A stretch of 64,000 bases of DNA from Cladophialophora immunda (Eukaryota; Ascomycota; Eurotiomycetes; Chaetothyriales; Herpotrichiellaceae): assembly GCF_000835495.1 (NCBI RefSeq), contig NW_015622542.1:6509936-6573935 (forward strand), given 5' to 3'. The translations under genes and the position numbers were made by a program. Below are positions 43,162 to 55,500 of this stretch, piece after piece (the first letter of the stretch is position 1; the number at the start of each line of letters is the position of its first letter). A model generated the notes under the pieces. That model ran no database searches. It was not told where the DNA came from and was given only the letters and a program-made list of their open reading frames with translations.

Positions 43162-45427
43162 TTACTGCTCGAGACGAGACGCCCCGTGAGTCCGACCCCA
43201 GGTCCTCCTGCTTTCCTGCCTGCAAAATCCCGAGCCATCCCTCCCTTGGCGATCGACAATCTTGGGCAACCCCACAAACTTGTTGATCCAGTTGATCACG
43301 ACGAGATGCCACACGAGACTGTTCTCCGGTTTCAACACCCAGTGATTTTCGTCCGGGAAGCTTAGGAAGCGACTTTCGATACCCTTCATCTGAAGCACGT
43401 TGAACGCCGACAGACCCTCGGCCACCGTCAGACGGTAGTCGAGCTCGTTGTGGATCACGAGCATGGGAGTGTCCCAGAACTTGGTGAAGCGGCTGGGATC
43501 CCACTTGTCGTAGATTTCTTGCCGCTCCCAGATTGGCCCTCCGAGGTCGTGAACGGGGAAGTATTGCTCCTCGGACGCCAACTGGCCGGTCATACTAAAC
43601 ACTCCGTCGTGGCAGACCAGTGCCTTGAATTTGCGCCCCAGGTCGTGTCCTTGAATCCAGTTCATCATGTAACCCCCATAGCTAGCGCCCAACGCGACTG
43701 CTCGCGAGGTGTCAACGAACCCCAAATCGGACTCGATGAATTCGAACCCTTTGACGAGGTCCTCGTAAGGGAGACCACCCCACTGATTTCGGATTGCGTC
43801 GGTAAAGTCCTGGCCATAACCCGTAGATCCTGTCGGGTTAGGACAGATGACCACATACCCCTGCTCCGCAAAGACGGCAGGATTCCAGCGTGTCGACCAC
43901 TGGTCATTCCAGGCACCTTGCGGGCCACCATGGATCAAATATGCAAGGGGATACTTCTGCTCCGCCCGGAAGAACGAAGGCCTCATCATCCAAGCGTGAA
44001 CAGGATGGTCGTTCGCCCCTTTCCACCATATCGAGGAGACTTGTTCTGGGGATAGACCGAACATGCTTCCATTTTTGCTCAGTGACGAAATGATCACCGG
44101 TTGCGTCTCGGCCAGTGGATCGGGATCCACGAGAGTGTATGTGCTGTTGTCAACAAGACTGTTGCTTGAGACGAGCAAGAGATTAGTCTTGGTTGAGATG
44201 GGCGCAAAGTCAATGATGTATCCGGTATGGGTCAATTGGCGTGGTCGCCATTCTGGGCCGGGAGTCGCCGTCAAGTCCAGCGCAAAGAGACATCCTCGGC
44301 CAGTGTCTTCAGCCTCCATCAACAGCATCTTGCCATCCACAGACCACTTCAACGCAGTGGGGGACTTGTCCCAGCCGCCCTTGCCATCGTCTGTGTGCAT
44401 GAGCTCGACTGCAGAGACTGACTCGCCCTTCTCAAGCCCACCCAGGCCATGGACAAAGACGGTTCGATTTTTATCACTCTCATAGCCATCGGTGGCCATC
44501 TGAAGGAATGCTAGGGATTCCCCGTCGGGTGAAAAGACAGGCGATGAAGCTGCTCCATTCAAACCCGGCGCGTGAAGCTTGTGGAGGCTTGTGGGCTTCA
44601 GATCCAAGATATCCTTTTTTGGGAGAAACCAGCAATCGCACTTGGTGTGTGTGGCAGGATTGAGGTGGGCATCCTTGGCCACAATTGTCAGACCTGTGGG
44701 ACCAATGTCGAAGTGGTCGACTCCGCCAAAGGGTGGGATGGGACATTCTAGGTCAGTACCCAATAACGCGTTTTTGAAGCCTAGCAAGCTGTATCGCCCT
44801 TGGCGCGAAGTCACCATGGGTTGCGATTTTTGCAGCAAGGCTATGAAGACGGCGTTGCGCTGCTCGGTGATCCAAGAGTCCCAATGTCGCACAAACAACG
44901 AGTCATAGACACGAGCTGACGTGTGGGACTTGGGGACGTCCTTGGGATTGTGCAAGCTGCCATCTGGGTTTGCCTGACCGGCAACGGCAACGGCGACTTT
45001 GCCTGGTTCAATGACATAGAGCTTGAGACTGGAGACCGGGCCGGAAATGGTGCCAGCGGTGTAGCATTTTCCAGGAAGAGTGGCATCGGTGACAATCAAG
45101 CACGTGTTCCCATTCTCGCACTCCTTCAACCAGACGACCTCGTGGTTGGTACCCAGCCACCTGGGCTCGGTGGCCTTGGGGTCTTTGCTGATGGTGACGG
45201 TAGTGCCCTGAGTAAGGTCTAGACAACAGATCTCGCTGGTCCTAGAGTGGGTGTCGAACGAATAGGTAGACTGCGTGAAGAGCGCGAGTTTTCCATCGGG
45301 ACTCGGGACCGCCGCTGATCTTCTTGGAGCGCTCAGAAGAACCCTAGAATTGTGAATCCGCGTCCCTATGAATTGAGCTGTTTCAAGAGGTGGCTTACTC
45401 TGGGTTGTAATGTTTCCGGAGTGTCAT
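43162..45427 (-). CDS. Prolyl-oligopeptidase-family (S9) dipeptidyl/acylaminoacyl peptidase
   Basis: Serine peptidase of 736 residues from exons 45427-45399 and 45343-43162. The beta-propeller-type N-terminal half begins MTLRKHYNPE and VLLSAPRRSAAVPSPDG; the alpha/beta-hydrolase half carries the nucleophile in GASYGGYMM (about residue 564), the Asp in HNELDYRL (about 645) and the His in DENHWVL (about 679). AYLIHGGPQGAW is the oxyanion region. No signal peptide is visible, so a cytosolic enzyme is likely, unlike the secreted fungal DPP5, which this half otherwise resembles. The last 30 or so residues are Arg/Gly-rich and look like a lineage-specific tail. Confidence 0.9.
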
Positions 45428-46255
45428 GGCTGCGGTGCTTGCAGGCACAACCCGACCACGAACAATCAAGGTAGATGACGTCGCCGAAGAGCTTGGGCCT
45501 CAAATATCAGGCAGGCGACCTCTGGCAGGCAATGGAGGAAATCAATCTCGTCGTTGACGCGGTGAGTCTGGCTCAACAAAAAAGAAAAAACGCGGGGAGA
45601 GCTAATCAACCCCTGTTGCTATTCTTGCGTCTCACGGGGCAGCAGGCCCGGAGGTCTAGACCGCCACGTGCAGATGCTGGCGCTGAACAGAGCGACATGC
45701 TGAGGTCTCCGTTCCACCGCCATGGGCAGCATATATGGCTCAGTATGTCGCCAGAGACTGCGATGAGCGCGTCGACTGATGTCCTGACGTAGGAATGCAA
45801 AAGGTTTAAACGCGCAAATCATCCGGGCTCTTGATGGGTGGAAACAACACGGAGACCATCCGAGGGTCGGGAGAAGTAGGAAGCGCCTTCAGACCACCGC
45901 AGTCACCACCGAAGTCACGATATGTACTCTCCGGTCTATATTCTTGGTGATGGACAGAGGGAAAACAATCAGTAACATTGATTACACATTGACGAACATC
46001 TATCACATAATATACATAACATCTGGCATCGCGGCCAACTCTAGAGGTATCTCATTTTTATGCACAACATCCCGGGGGGCAACGCTGGCGTTGCATCAAA
46101 CAAGTAAAAAAATCTCTATAGTTCATAGCATGGCCAGCCGGTGAGCCTCTCCAACCATCTCCAGCATACAGTAAACCCAGGTGCCTACAACGCCGAGCTC
46201 AACCGAACTTTTGACGAGAGCACTCGCAACCGCACAACGACATTGATCCGGAGGT
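45428..46255. other. Intergenic
   Basis: 828 bases between the S9 peptidase start and the stop of the deacetylase gene. Short open frames on both strands show no domain; I see nothing further. Confidence 0.4.
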
Positions 46256-47632
46256 TTAGGCCACCTGGACTCCAAACTTCCAAACCTGCTGCACAGTCAG
46301 ATCTCCCTCGAGACCCTCTTCCAGAACCACCAGGTCGGCGTCCATGCCCACCTCTAGCCTTCCTTTGGTGTTCTCCACGTCCTTACCCAGCATCTTGGCC
46401 GGAGTGCTGGTCACACACTCCAGCGCCTTGGCCGTTCCGCAGCCTGTCCATCGCTTGAAGTTGTTGACGCAATCGATCAAGTCGACCACGCTGCCGGCGA
46501 TACGTCCATTGCTTTCCAGCTTCAGCAGCTTGCCTTCCTTGACGAAGCGATCTTCTCCTCGCCACTCGTAGGCGCCGTCAGGACATCCGGCAAACTTCTG
46601 CGCATCGGTCACTAGGATTGCACCTTCCGGGTGGGCAGAATAGGCAATCTTGAGGGTCTGCGCCGACAAGTGGATGCCATCGGCGATGAGGCCAAAGTAT
46701 GGTTGCTTGTATCGAGCTGCCTCGTCTTCTAGCTCCGACATGGACGTGCTGATACTGAGACTGGAGCGAGGGGTTGACCTTCTCGATGACCGCGGAGAGC
46801 CTTGTGGTGAAGTCGATGGGCTTGCCGGGCGACTGGTCTTTGGAGTGGCGACAGGGGTTGATGGCGCTGATTGTCCTAGCAGACCAAAAATACCAGGATC
46901 CCGATGCCCAAAGGGGCGCATGGCGTTGAAAAGATGCGTGACCATGGAGGCCCCAGCGGCCATAGCAGCCTGCGCCTGTTCGAACGTGGCATCAGAGTGT
47001 CCCACGGAAAAGACGATGCCCCGTTTCACGAATTCAGGGATCAGATTGATCATAATCCCCCTCTCGGGAGCGGCGGTGATGTACCTCACATTGCGAAGAT
47101 TCTCCGCGCCGTAGCATTCCTCGATATCGGCCCAAGAATGCGCCTCCCGTAACACCTCCTTGTTGTGAATTCCATTTCGCACCGGCGAAAGAAAGGGTCC
47201 TTCGATGTGTGCCCCAAGACTCTCTGAGCCGTTGCTCGCGTCGCGCGCCTTCCCGGAAGGACCGAGATAAGGTAGCACGGCATGATAACTCTCCGGTGTC
47301 GTGCTGATGACGGTCGGGACAAATGAAGTAAGACCAGACTTGATCATCTGCTGAGTCGTGTGTGTCAACTTTGAGGCGAAGTCTGCGTCCGGCGTTGAGA
47401 AGTCAAAGTTGTGGGAGCCATTAATCTGAACATCGATAAAGCCCGGGGATAGGATCTTGCCTCGAAGATCCACTGTTCTGTCGGGTCTCAGATGCGAAGA
47501 ATAGAAGGCTGACTGGGAGCTCAGGATCCGTCCCGTCTCGGACGAGACCCAGAGATCACCAGGCACCAATTCTCCATCTCTGAGAAGATAGCCGTTGGTG
47601 AACCTAACAACACGCGGAGATGACGTCGACAT
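46256..47632 (-). CDS. DAC1: N-acetylglucosamine-6-phosphate deacetylase
   Basis: Amidohydrolase that deacetylates GlcNAc 6-phosphate in chitin/amino-sugar catabolism, cytosolic, 458 residues, no intron. Metal and catalytic positions are visible: Glu in GAHIEGPFL, His in SVGHSDA, THLFNAM, His in GLIADGIHL and the catalytic Asp in ILVTDA. The usual PGFIDVQING start and the GRLEVGMDADLVVL end are present. Residues about 250-310 are a Ser/Thr/Pro/Arg-rich insertion inside the catalytic domain, absent from bacterial NagA; it looks disordered and phosphorylatable. The gene is divergent from an UNC93-like transporter, which may share its control. Confidence 0.95.
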   Translation of the reverse strand: MSTSSPRVVRFTNGYLLRDGELVPGDLWVSSETGRILSSQSAFYSSHLRPDRTVDLRGKILSPGFIDVQINGSHNFDFSTPDADFASKLTHTTQQMIKSGLTSFVPTVISTTPESYHAVLPYLGPSGKARDASNGSESLGAHIEGPFLSPVRNGIHNKEVLREAHSWADIEECYGAENLRNVRYITAAPERGIMINLIPEFVKRGIVFSVGHSDATFEQAQAAMAAGASMVTHLFNAMRPFGHRDPGIFGLLGQSAPSTPVATPKTSRPASPSTSPQGSPRSSRRSTPRSSLSISTSMSELEDEAARYKQPYFGLIADGIHLSAQTLKIAYSAHPEGAILVTDAQKFAGCPDGAYEWRGEDRFVKEGKLLKLESNGRIAGSVVDLIDCVNNFKRWTGCGTAKALECVTSTPAKMLGKDVENTKGRLEVGMDADLVVLEEGLEGDLTVQQVWKFGVQVA

Positions 47633-49099
47633 GGCGAAAGGGAGGTCGAGGTCAGTCAGCGATAAGCGCAAGGATTGTTACAACACGGGGAGGAGGGGGA
47701 AAGAATAAAGGAAGGGACGATTGCTCATAGGGAAGCCCTACAAGAATGAAGAATCAAAAAAGCCCCAGCCCCGGGAGGCAGCAGTATAGACTGAAATAAT
47801 ATGATGGACGAGGGTGGTAGCGGGATAACCACATATTCGCCCCGGGGGTCACGTCATAAGGTTTGTCTGGGAATCTTTTTTCTCTCGCTGTGACAGGCGC
47901 ATCGAACATTCTACTGGATCCCGCAAGATCCTGACATCCGGGGCACGGCAGGCTGCGGAAATGAGCGCAACAAAGCACCGTTTCGTTGGTAAGGGAAATT
48001 CGAGGTGCGAAGGTGAGAGGCCCGTCCAGAAGGGGGACAGGGCGGGCTGCTCTCCTGTCATGTTGCAGTGTCCAAGCACGTTGTAGCCACGACAGCAACA
48101 CAATTCGGTGGCATCTCTCTGGGCATTTGAGAAGTTTTGCTGGGAGGAAATCGGGCAGTCAGTCCAGACCATCGAGTAATCGAGGTGAGATTGAGATTCA
48201 GGGGCTTTCGGCGAGGGATCAGATGGGTAGACAGATGGATGCAACGATGGCTTCGAGGGGGAGGTTTGTGGTTGATGATGAGAATGAGACTGAGAAGGCA
48301 GGGTAGCAACGGGCGAGACTTGGTGTATGTAACCCTGAGGCGGAGAGGATGCGACTCTGTTATCGACGTCACGTGCGCTTGGCACTGCGCCCTCGCCCTC
48401 ACGCCCTCGCACCCTCGCACTCTCGCGGCCTCCCATCTGACAATGTGTGGAGAGACAGCAAGGGACAGATACACACAGCGCAGGCCATGTACTCAAAGAC
48501 ACCTCTCGGAACACGGCTCGCTGGCTGGTGAGAACGACTCCTGAGCAACCGCTACTACCACGACCACTACCACGACTCCATCCTCCCGCCCTATCTCCCC
48601 CATCTTTGCCGCAATCATTCCACACCCCTCGCTCGGCCTCCCTCCCTCCTTCCATATGCTCCCTGTCGCTGCATTCTGGAAGGCTACAATGCTACGGCTC
48701 TATCTCTCTATCACTCTATCTCTTCGCTGAACCGCTGCCCTGATACCTCCAAGGTAACCATTCGCCTTAGTGTGACTGGTGACACTGTTGGACGGAACTC
48801 TACCATTGACCTCGAGACCTGGTTGATACTGTTCTATATTACTTCCTCGTCTCCTCCTCCTCCGTCCGTCCTCCCCCCGTTCCTCCAGCTCTTGTCCACA
48901 GGTGCACGCGACCTCATCTGCTCAGACTCGAGTCCATATGAGCCAGACTCCACTAGGAATCTGCCCCGAGACTCCGCAATTGATCTCCGCTCGCCACCTA
49001 AAATCGTCCCAACTTTAAATCTTCTGAGCCTCGCCCCGAACCTCCCCAACTCCTTCCTTCCTTGTTCTCTCCCTCTCAGCATTGCTTGATCCCTTTGCA
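47633..49099. promoter_or_regulatory. Divergent promoter region, DAC1 / UNC93-like transporter
   Basis: 1467 bases with no convincing gene (a Ser/Arg-rich open frame on the minus strand at 47849-48655 has no domain). ACGTCACGTG lies at 48366-48375, a CACGTG box joined to a CRE-like half site. Directly after it (about 48390-48430) is a degenerate CCTCGC/CCTCAC tract. The right part is pyrimidine-rich and reads as the transporter leader. Confidence 0.45.
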
Positions 49100-50734
49100 A
49101 TGTCTGACGTCTCCAACGAAAAGATGGCTACTACGACCGAGAAGTCTGGCACCGACACGCCGCCCGAGATCATCCACGGCGGTGAAGAGACAAAGCCCAT
49201 GGGGAAGCCATGGATGTACAAGAAACTTAAATTGGGTCCCATCACCATTCCCGCATATGCAACACCTCAATTCCAGATCGTCTTTGTTGCGCTTGTATGT
49301 TTCTTGTGCCCGGGTATGTTCAACGCAGTCAACGGTCTGGGCGCCGCTGGTCAAGTCAACGCGCACGACATCAACAACGCCAGCACGGCGATCTACGCCA
49401 CCTTCTCCGTGGTGGGCTTCTTTGCTGGTAGCATTGCCAACAAGATCGGTCTTCGCTTGACCTTGGGATTTGGTGGTTTCGGATACGCCCTCTACATTGC
49501 CTCGATCTTGTCCTACAACCACAACCAGAATGCAGGCTTCCTCATCTTCGCCGGTGCCCTGCTGGGTGTTTGCGCTGGTCTGCTGTGGACTGCCCAAGGT
49601 GCCGTGATGATGTCCTACCCGCCCGAGCATGCAAAGGGTCGATACATTGCCGTCTTCTGGATGATATTCAACCTGGGTGCCGTGATCGGTGCTCTGATCC
49701 CCCTGGGCCAAAACCTGCATTCCACCGCCAACAAGGTTCAGGATGGAACCTACATTGCCTTCATCGTCCTCATGGCCGTGGGCTTAGTCCTGGCGGGATT
49801 CCTCTGCAACCCTTTCCTTGTTCAACGCAGTGACGGATCGCGCGTCATTCTTATGAAGAACCCGACCTGGAAATCCGAGATCAAGGGTATGTTCCAGGTC
49901 TTGGTGACCGATTGGTACATCATCTTCCTCTTCCCCATGTTTTTCGCCTCCAACTGGTTCTACACCTACCACTTCCAGGACGTGAACCTGCCCTATTTCA
50001 ACATCCGCACTCGCTCCTTGAACAATGTCTTGTACTACCTGTCCCAAATCATTGGCGCCTGGATCTTCGGCTTCTTGCTGGACACGACCTACTTCCGCCG
50101 CACCACGCGCGCCAAGATCGCCATCGGCGCGCTCTTCGTGCTCACCTTTGTCATCTGGGGCGGTGGCTATGACTTCCAGAAACTATACAACCGCACCGAG
50201 ACCACTGCCGACGACTATCATAAGCTAGACTTTACCGATCCCGGCTACGTCGGCCCTATGTTCCTGTACATGTTCTACGGAGCTTACGACTCTGTGTGGC
50301 AGACCACTTCGTACTGGTAAGTCAAGATCCCGTGAAACCCCCCCCCCCCCTTCTCCCGAAAAGTGAAACAATGAATTTGTCCCGCTAACTGGTTTTGACT
50401 CAGGCTTATGGGCGCAATGACCAATAACGGGCGCAAACTCGCCAACTTTACCGGCTTCTACAAAGGCATCCAGTCCGCCGGGTCGGCCATCTCGCCCCAA
50501 CTCGACGCCAACCTCGTCCCCTTCATGACCCAGTTCGCCGTCAACTGGGGCATGCTCGCGGGCTCTCTCGTCGTCGCAGCCCCCATCATCTGGACCAAGG
50601 TCAAGGACACGACCGACATCGACGAGGACCTGAAATTCACCGATGAGACGAGGGAGGACGTCCTGCCCCCGAGCCCCGTCGGACCCATCGTGGGTGCCGA
50701 GGGCATGATGGCCGAGAAGGAGGAGAAGATGTAA
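49100..50734 (+). CDS. UNC93-like major-facilitator membrane protein
   Basis: About 515 residues with roughly eleven to twelve membrane segments, from exons 49100-50316 and 50404-50734 (in phase; the split Trp codon is restored). Sequence signs of the UNC93-like fungal family: FLCPGMFNAVNGLG, the first conserved loop, then ANKIGLRLTLGFGGFGYALY, GVCAGLLWTAQGAVMMSYP and KGRYIAVFWMIFNLGAVIG. An acidic, Ser/Pro-containing cytoplasmic tail follows. Substrate unknown. It is divergent from the GlcNAc-6-phosphate deacetylase gene, but homology alone does not make it an amino-sugar carrier. The intron holds a 13-C run. Confidence 0.9.
50338..50350 (+). repeat. 13-base C homopolymer
   Basis: Run of thirteen C within the transporter intron, not in coding sequence. 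Confidence 0.9.
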
Positions 50735-51505
50735 AAGGCCGGAGGGGTAAATTCTCACGTGGATGTGACGAGTCATCAGGAGGATGAGAACCCCCTTTCT
50801 GGCTCTTCCCACGCCGCTCTCTTCAATACAGAAATGTCTTGAGGACGAGAGAAGGGATGGGCATAAAGGGGAGAAAATATTCTATCTAATGGGACCGGCT
50901 GTTGTACGAGAAGAGAGTCCTCGAAGGGACTTTGACGTGGTGGTTGGTGATGCTGGTCGTGCTCGTCGACTGTGGATGCGACTAAAGCAGAAATTCCCCT
51001 TTTAGCCGCCATTGCCACCATCCTTCCTTGCATATCCGCTCGGAGTCGTGGCTCTCAGCGAAACGGGGCTTATTCTTGGTGTTGAATACCTAGGTATAAT
51101 GGAGCGAAACCCCCTTTTTTATGATACCAGGCACTGGCAGGGAGGGGAAAGACACATACCCACGACCGACCTTTACATATGTACCCTTAACTCTTATGAA
51201 TCACAATTACCTTGACGCGAAGGACAGGACCTCTATCTTATTCGGTTCACATGTCATTGTTGCAGGGCAACCCTGACCTAGCAAGTACCTAGGCAGTTGT
51301 TTATGCTAGCTGAGACCACCGCCCGAGACCGAATCGACCATAATACCATGAACAAGAAGTCGGATTCAAGTTCGACACCAAAGTAGAGATGGTATGCCCC
51401 AGATAAAGAGACAACATTCTAAGACTCCCCGTATGCTTGACCTCAGACATGGCAACGCTTGTTCAAGCCTTCAGTTCTCTCATGCCGACCTTCAAGCCTA
51501 AGTCT
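50735..51505. other. Convergent intergenic region
   Basis: 771 bases between the transporter stop and the stop of the unknown helical protein. No supported gene. Confidence 0.45.
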
Positions 51506-52186
51506 TCAGTGCTTCGATTCAATGCCCTTGCGTTGCCAGTCTGCCAGTCTTCGCATGACAGTACCGAAATCCAGGGATTCGCCCCCGTTCTCGTCATCAA
51601 CAACATCGTCTTCAGCCTCCAACGAATCTTTCTTCAAACGCTTCCTCAGACCGGCGAGCACCTCCATTTGCATGTCAAGTGCAACCATTGCACGTCGCTT
51701 ACGCTCCCCTCCCGCCGTACCCGCCGTGTCTGACGCATCAGCTGATTCCCCTTCGCACTCTTCTACCTTCTTGATGGCGTCCTTGAGAGCGTCCTTGACC
51801 GATGCCAGGGTCCTCTTATCCTTTGCCTCCTGTGCTCGCTCTTTGAACTCCCGCATTCCCTTGGCGAGCGTTTCCTCGTCGAGAACGATGCGCTCGCCGG
51901 GTTGCAACGAATGCTCTTTGGAGATCTCGTCCTGGAGTTCCAACAGGACATCGAGATGTTGATGAGAGTCCAACCATGCTGCCGCCACCAATTGGGAGAC
52001 AAGGTCGGAAAGTCGTCGTGCAGACAGATCAGACGCAGGATCTGATGCTCGCATGCGCATCGTGTCAACTTCAATGGCCTTGCGGTACAATGCTCGTAGC
52101 AACTCACCGAGAAGCCCAACAGATTCTCTTTCTAGCCCTTTCGATTCTGAAGACTTCTGTGTCGCGGGGAGCCATGTCAACTTCAA
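51506..52186 (-). CDS. Unknown helical protein, 5' end unresolved
   Basis: Open frame of 226 codons on the minus strand with strongly protein-like composition but no ATG at its left end. It reads SSESKGLERESVGLLGELLR, then an acidic/basic helical body (LDVLLELQDEISKEHS, EETLAKGMREFKERAQEAKD, SVKDALKDAIKKVEE) and an acidic tail (EAEDDVVDDENGG). The first in-frame ATG is at 52060, inside the helical part; upstream exons probably exist between about 52190 and 52560 (a candidate acceptor precedes 52163), but I could not join them with confidence. Composition suggests coiled coils and a complex subunit; I recognise no family. Confidence 0.55.
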   Translation of the reverse strand: MKLTWLPATQKSSESKGLERESVGLLGELLRALYRKAIEVDTMRMRASDPASDLSARRLSDLVSQLVAAAWLDSHQHLDVLLELQDEISKEHSLQPGERIVLDEETLAKGMREFKERAQEAKDKRTLASVKDALKDAIKKVEECEGESADASDTAGTAGGERKRRAMVALDMQMEVLAGLRKRLKKDSLEAEDDVVDDENGGESLDFGTVMRRLADWQRKGIESKH

Positions 52187-52580
52187 CCGTTGAGCGTTTC
52201 AACTCGAACTTCAGAGATAAGAGAAAGGATCGACGAGAGGTAATAAAGACGGAGATGAAAGAGAAAATCCCAGGTGGAAACGAGGGTCGACGAAGGAAAG
52301 CTGAGATGTCTTTCAGACCCTCCGTGCCTTCCTCGCTGGGTCTGGCACTGCCGGCAGGCGCGACTTCGACCAGCGGTTCGCCATCGAAGGTAGCGAGCGA
52401 GTTGGTTCTGCAATGCTCCCTTAATACTCACTTGGCCGATTCCTGGGGAGTCTGGTGCTCTGCAAAAGACAATTAATTTATTTCTACAGGCACATAGTAA
52501 ACAAGGTTGTACAGTCGCGCCACTTGCAACGGCGCCAGTGTCCACATTGTCGAAGCATCACACGGCATGGCTCAGGAGTC
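52187..52580. other. Spacer, may contain 5' exons of the unknown gene
   Basis: 394 bases between the unknown helical protein and the stop of the lipase gene. A minus-strand stretch with an acidic, protein-like reading (GEPLVEVAPAGSARPSEEG, near 52320-52390) may be an exon of the gene to its left, but splice sites are not convincing. Confidence 0.3.
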
Positions 52581-55500
52581 TCACTCATCCTCTTTCTGCC
52601 TCTGCTCCTCCTTGCTTCGTCGGGTGGCCAGGGCGACCTGTTCCGCCACACCGCCTGCTTCTCCCAGGCTTGCAGGCTTCATCTCTCTTATCAACCTCTC
52701 GTCGACGTTCTCGCCCACAGACAGTCCCAATGCCGCGCTGGTGCCCAGTGATGGGAGGGACTCGGATTCCAGCTGCGCGTCGGCCTGGCGTGAAGGCGTG
52801 TTTGTGCCCGCTGAAGAATGCGAGAGTGGTTCCAGCTCGCCTGGTTCCGCTGAGAAAGGCCCCTGCGGATCGGTAATAATATGCCCGTACTTGCTCGCAG
52901 AAGCTGATGATCCATCATCCTCCCTCTCCTTTCCTTTCTTGGGCTTGCTGAGCTTCGTACTGTGCGGGCTCTCTGTGAGAGGGCCATCTGTGAGCTTCGC
53001 CGTTGTCGCTCCCTCATCGGCCGAGTCGACGTCGAAGTCGATGTTGAACATTCGATCGAGTTCTCCTCGATATTTTGCTCTCCGCAACTCCTCGCGCAAC
53101 CCACCATCACCCTCCTCTTCGTCTTCCTCATCACCATCCTCGCTTCCATCGAAGAACCGATCACTCCATCTTGCGCTGTCCTGCCTGACAAGCCTGGACA
53201 ACGCTGCCTTGCTGGAGTTCATGCCGCTGTAGCTGCTCTCCCCTGTGGCACTAACCCGGGACACCAGCTCTGCAACGTCGTCTCGAGCCTCGCGGATCTC
53301 GGATTCGGTACGCTTCGAGGAACGTCGGGTGGGAGTGACCTGCTTGTCGCGATCACGCACCTTCCATGCCGTGTGTAACTTTTGTAGATCCGCGTGTATT
53401 TCCGCAACCTCAGTCGGGCTCGCCTCTGTGACTCTGACATTATCAGTAGTCTTCGCCCTATTTTCGACGTCATCACCATCTCCTTGGACATCTTTCTCCT
53501 CAGGTAAGTCTCGCTGGCCCCTAACGCTCTCCCCTCCCCTCTCTTCACCCGAAACAAGTTCGTCTCGTTCCATGGCTCTTTCCACATTTTCTTCGTCTTC
53601 GTCTCTAGTCCTCGCCGCTGCCGTGTACCCGAAATGTGTATCACACATATGTCGCACAACTGGCCACCCGTACGCATTGGCAAACATCCGGCGGACTACC
53701 ATGTTGTTGTGCGCATCAGGTTCCAGCCGCACCAGGACCTTACGCCATGATAGATCTTTATGGTAAGCACGGGCGATTTTCTCCTCAATCTTCATGGCAC
53801 CGACTTCTTGAGCCTGAGATTGTTGCGGTATCTGAGTTGTATTCGTTGGCGTATCCGTGGAGTGCCCTGAGGCAGGGCGGCCGGGGTCAGAGGGCGAAGC
53901 TGGTGTGGACGGGAGGTGAGAAGTTGATGATTGAGACCCGAGGGTCGATGCGGAGCGTCTGATCCCAAAAGTCCGCTGCCGTTTCGCTGGCGGAGGAGGA
54001 ATATCTTGTGGGTGGTACACACGGTCATGGAAGATCGTCCTCGGCCTGGCAGCAGGGTCAAGGATGAAGTCCTTAGGAGGTAGCGGTGGGTTAAGGAGAT
54101 CTCCAGCCGACTCGAAAAAGGTTGTTTTCGGAGGCGTTTCGACGTCTCCAGTGCCACCATCTTGGGAGCTGTTGGTGTATAGTGATGCGCCCCGGACGGG
54201 TCCCCTCACGGCATTGCCGTTGCTTTCTGCTTCGGGGATTTCTCGCGAGGCTTCACCAGGGTCTTGCTGTTCTTGTTGATGATACATCGTTTGCCCTCGC
54301 CGATAAATTTTCTGTGTCTTCCTCGGGCTCTTGGGCGGACTGCCCGGTGGTGACTTTCGCTGTCCGGCATGTGGCTTGAAGAAGTTCAACAGTTCCGTCC
54401 ACAAGTTCGGTGCAGGTGTCGGCCTCACTTCTGCTGGGTTTGTCGAACGTTCCGAAGATAGACTCTGCTTCTTCTCCAGGAATTGACTCTCTTCGGGTTC
54501 TGTTGCCCTCTGGTCGTGGTCAAAGCCTTCGCTTGTCTCTGCTTGTGGGACTTTCGATTCAGGATCTGGGGACGATTGGCCGGACTTGTGGCCGCTCACA
54601 TCTTCGCCGCTGTCGCTAAACAAATTGTTCCAGGTCAGCGCCTTTCTAGGGTCGCTGGCATTCTGGCCCGTCATTTCAGCCCAGCCCCATCCCACCATCG
54701 TCCCGACCAGACCGCTTTCGCGCCTGGCTTTTTCCACGCGACCCAGGCCTCGCCAGTCCAAGAACAGCAAGCAGGACGTTCTCAGTGGCACAATCCCGTC
54801 ATTGACCACGTTCGAATAGACGGTGCGATTTCGGAACTTCTTCAACGCCACATGCGCCGGACCGGTTGGGAGAATTCTCAGCAAAGGCTTCGCTCCAGGA
54901 TCAGACTCCTTCCCTGGGCCGCCTTTGTGAGATTCGTTCGTAAACCCGGCCACGACGGCTCCCCAGCCGCTCTTCGCCAACGTAGGCGGCCTCCATGTCA
55001 GACCCAGGTCCTGGCCTGTCCTCCCAACCAAACCAAAATCCAGCGCAAACTTCACATATATGGGATTTTCATTGCTTAATCCCAGAAACGGCGAAGCCAT
55101 CGCGACAAAGTTGATTGGTTTGATCAGATTGAAGAATTCGGGAGAGTGCTTCTGGATGTACGCGATGGCGTATGTCTGTATTAACCCGCCCAGACTGTGA
55201 CTGATGAAACTTATGGATGTGATGCGGTAGGGGAGATTATGGGCTCGGTGGTTTTCGTCTTTGATAATGCTGCTGTTTTTGTGGGCCGGTTGCGTGCTAC
55301 CTTGGTCCTGCGGGCTTGGTTTGTTCGACAACGATGAGGCCAGCGACTGGGAGAGGGACTTTCCCATGGACGATTTCACCGGCAAGTAGGGTTGGTCCGG
55401 GTAGGTTATGGAGAGGACGTATTTGGCGAAACGCTTGCCGAGATACTGGATCCCCCTTTCGGTCTTCATGGTGTTGCCGGTGAACCCTCGCACGTAGATT

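Noticed and set aside
47849..48655. 268-codon open frame on the minus strand
   Set aside because: Ser/Arg-rich with no domain; it lies in the promoter region between two well-supported genes.
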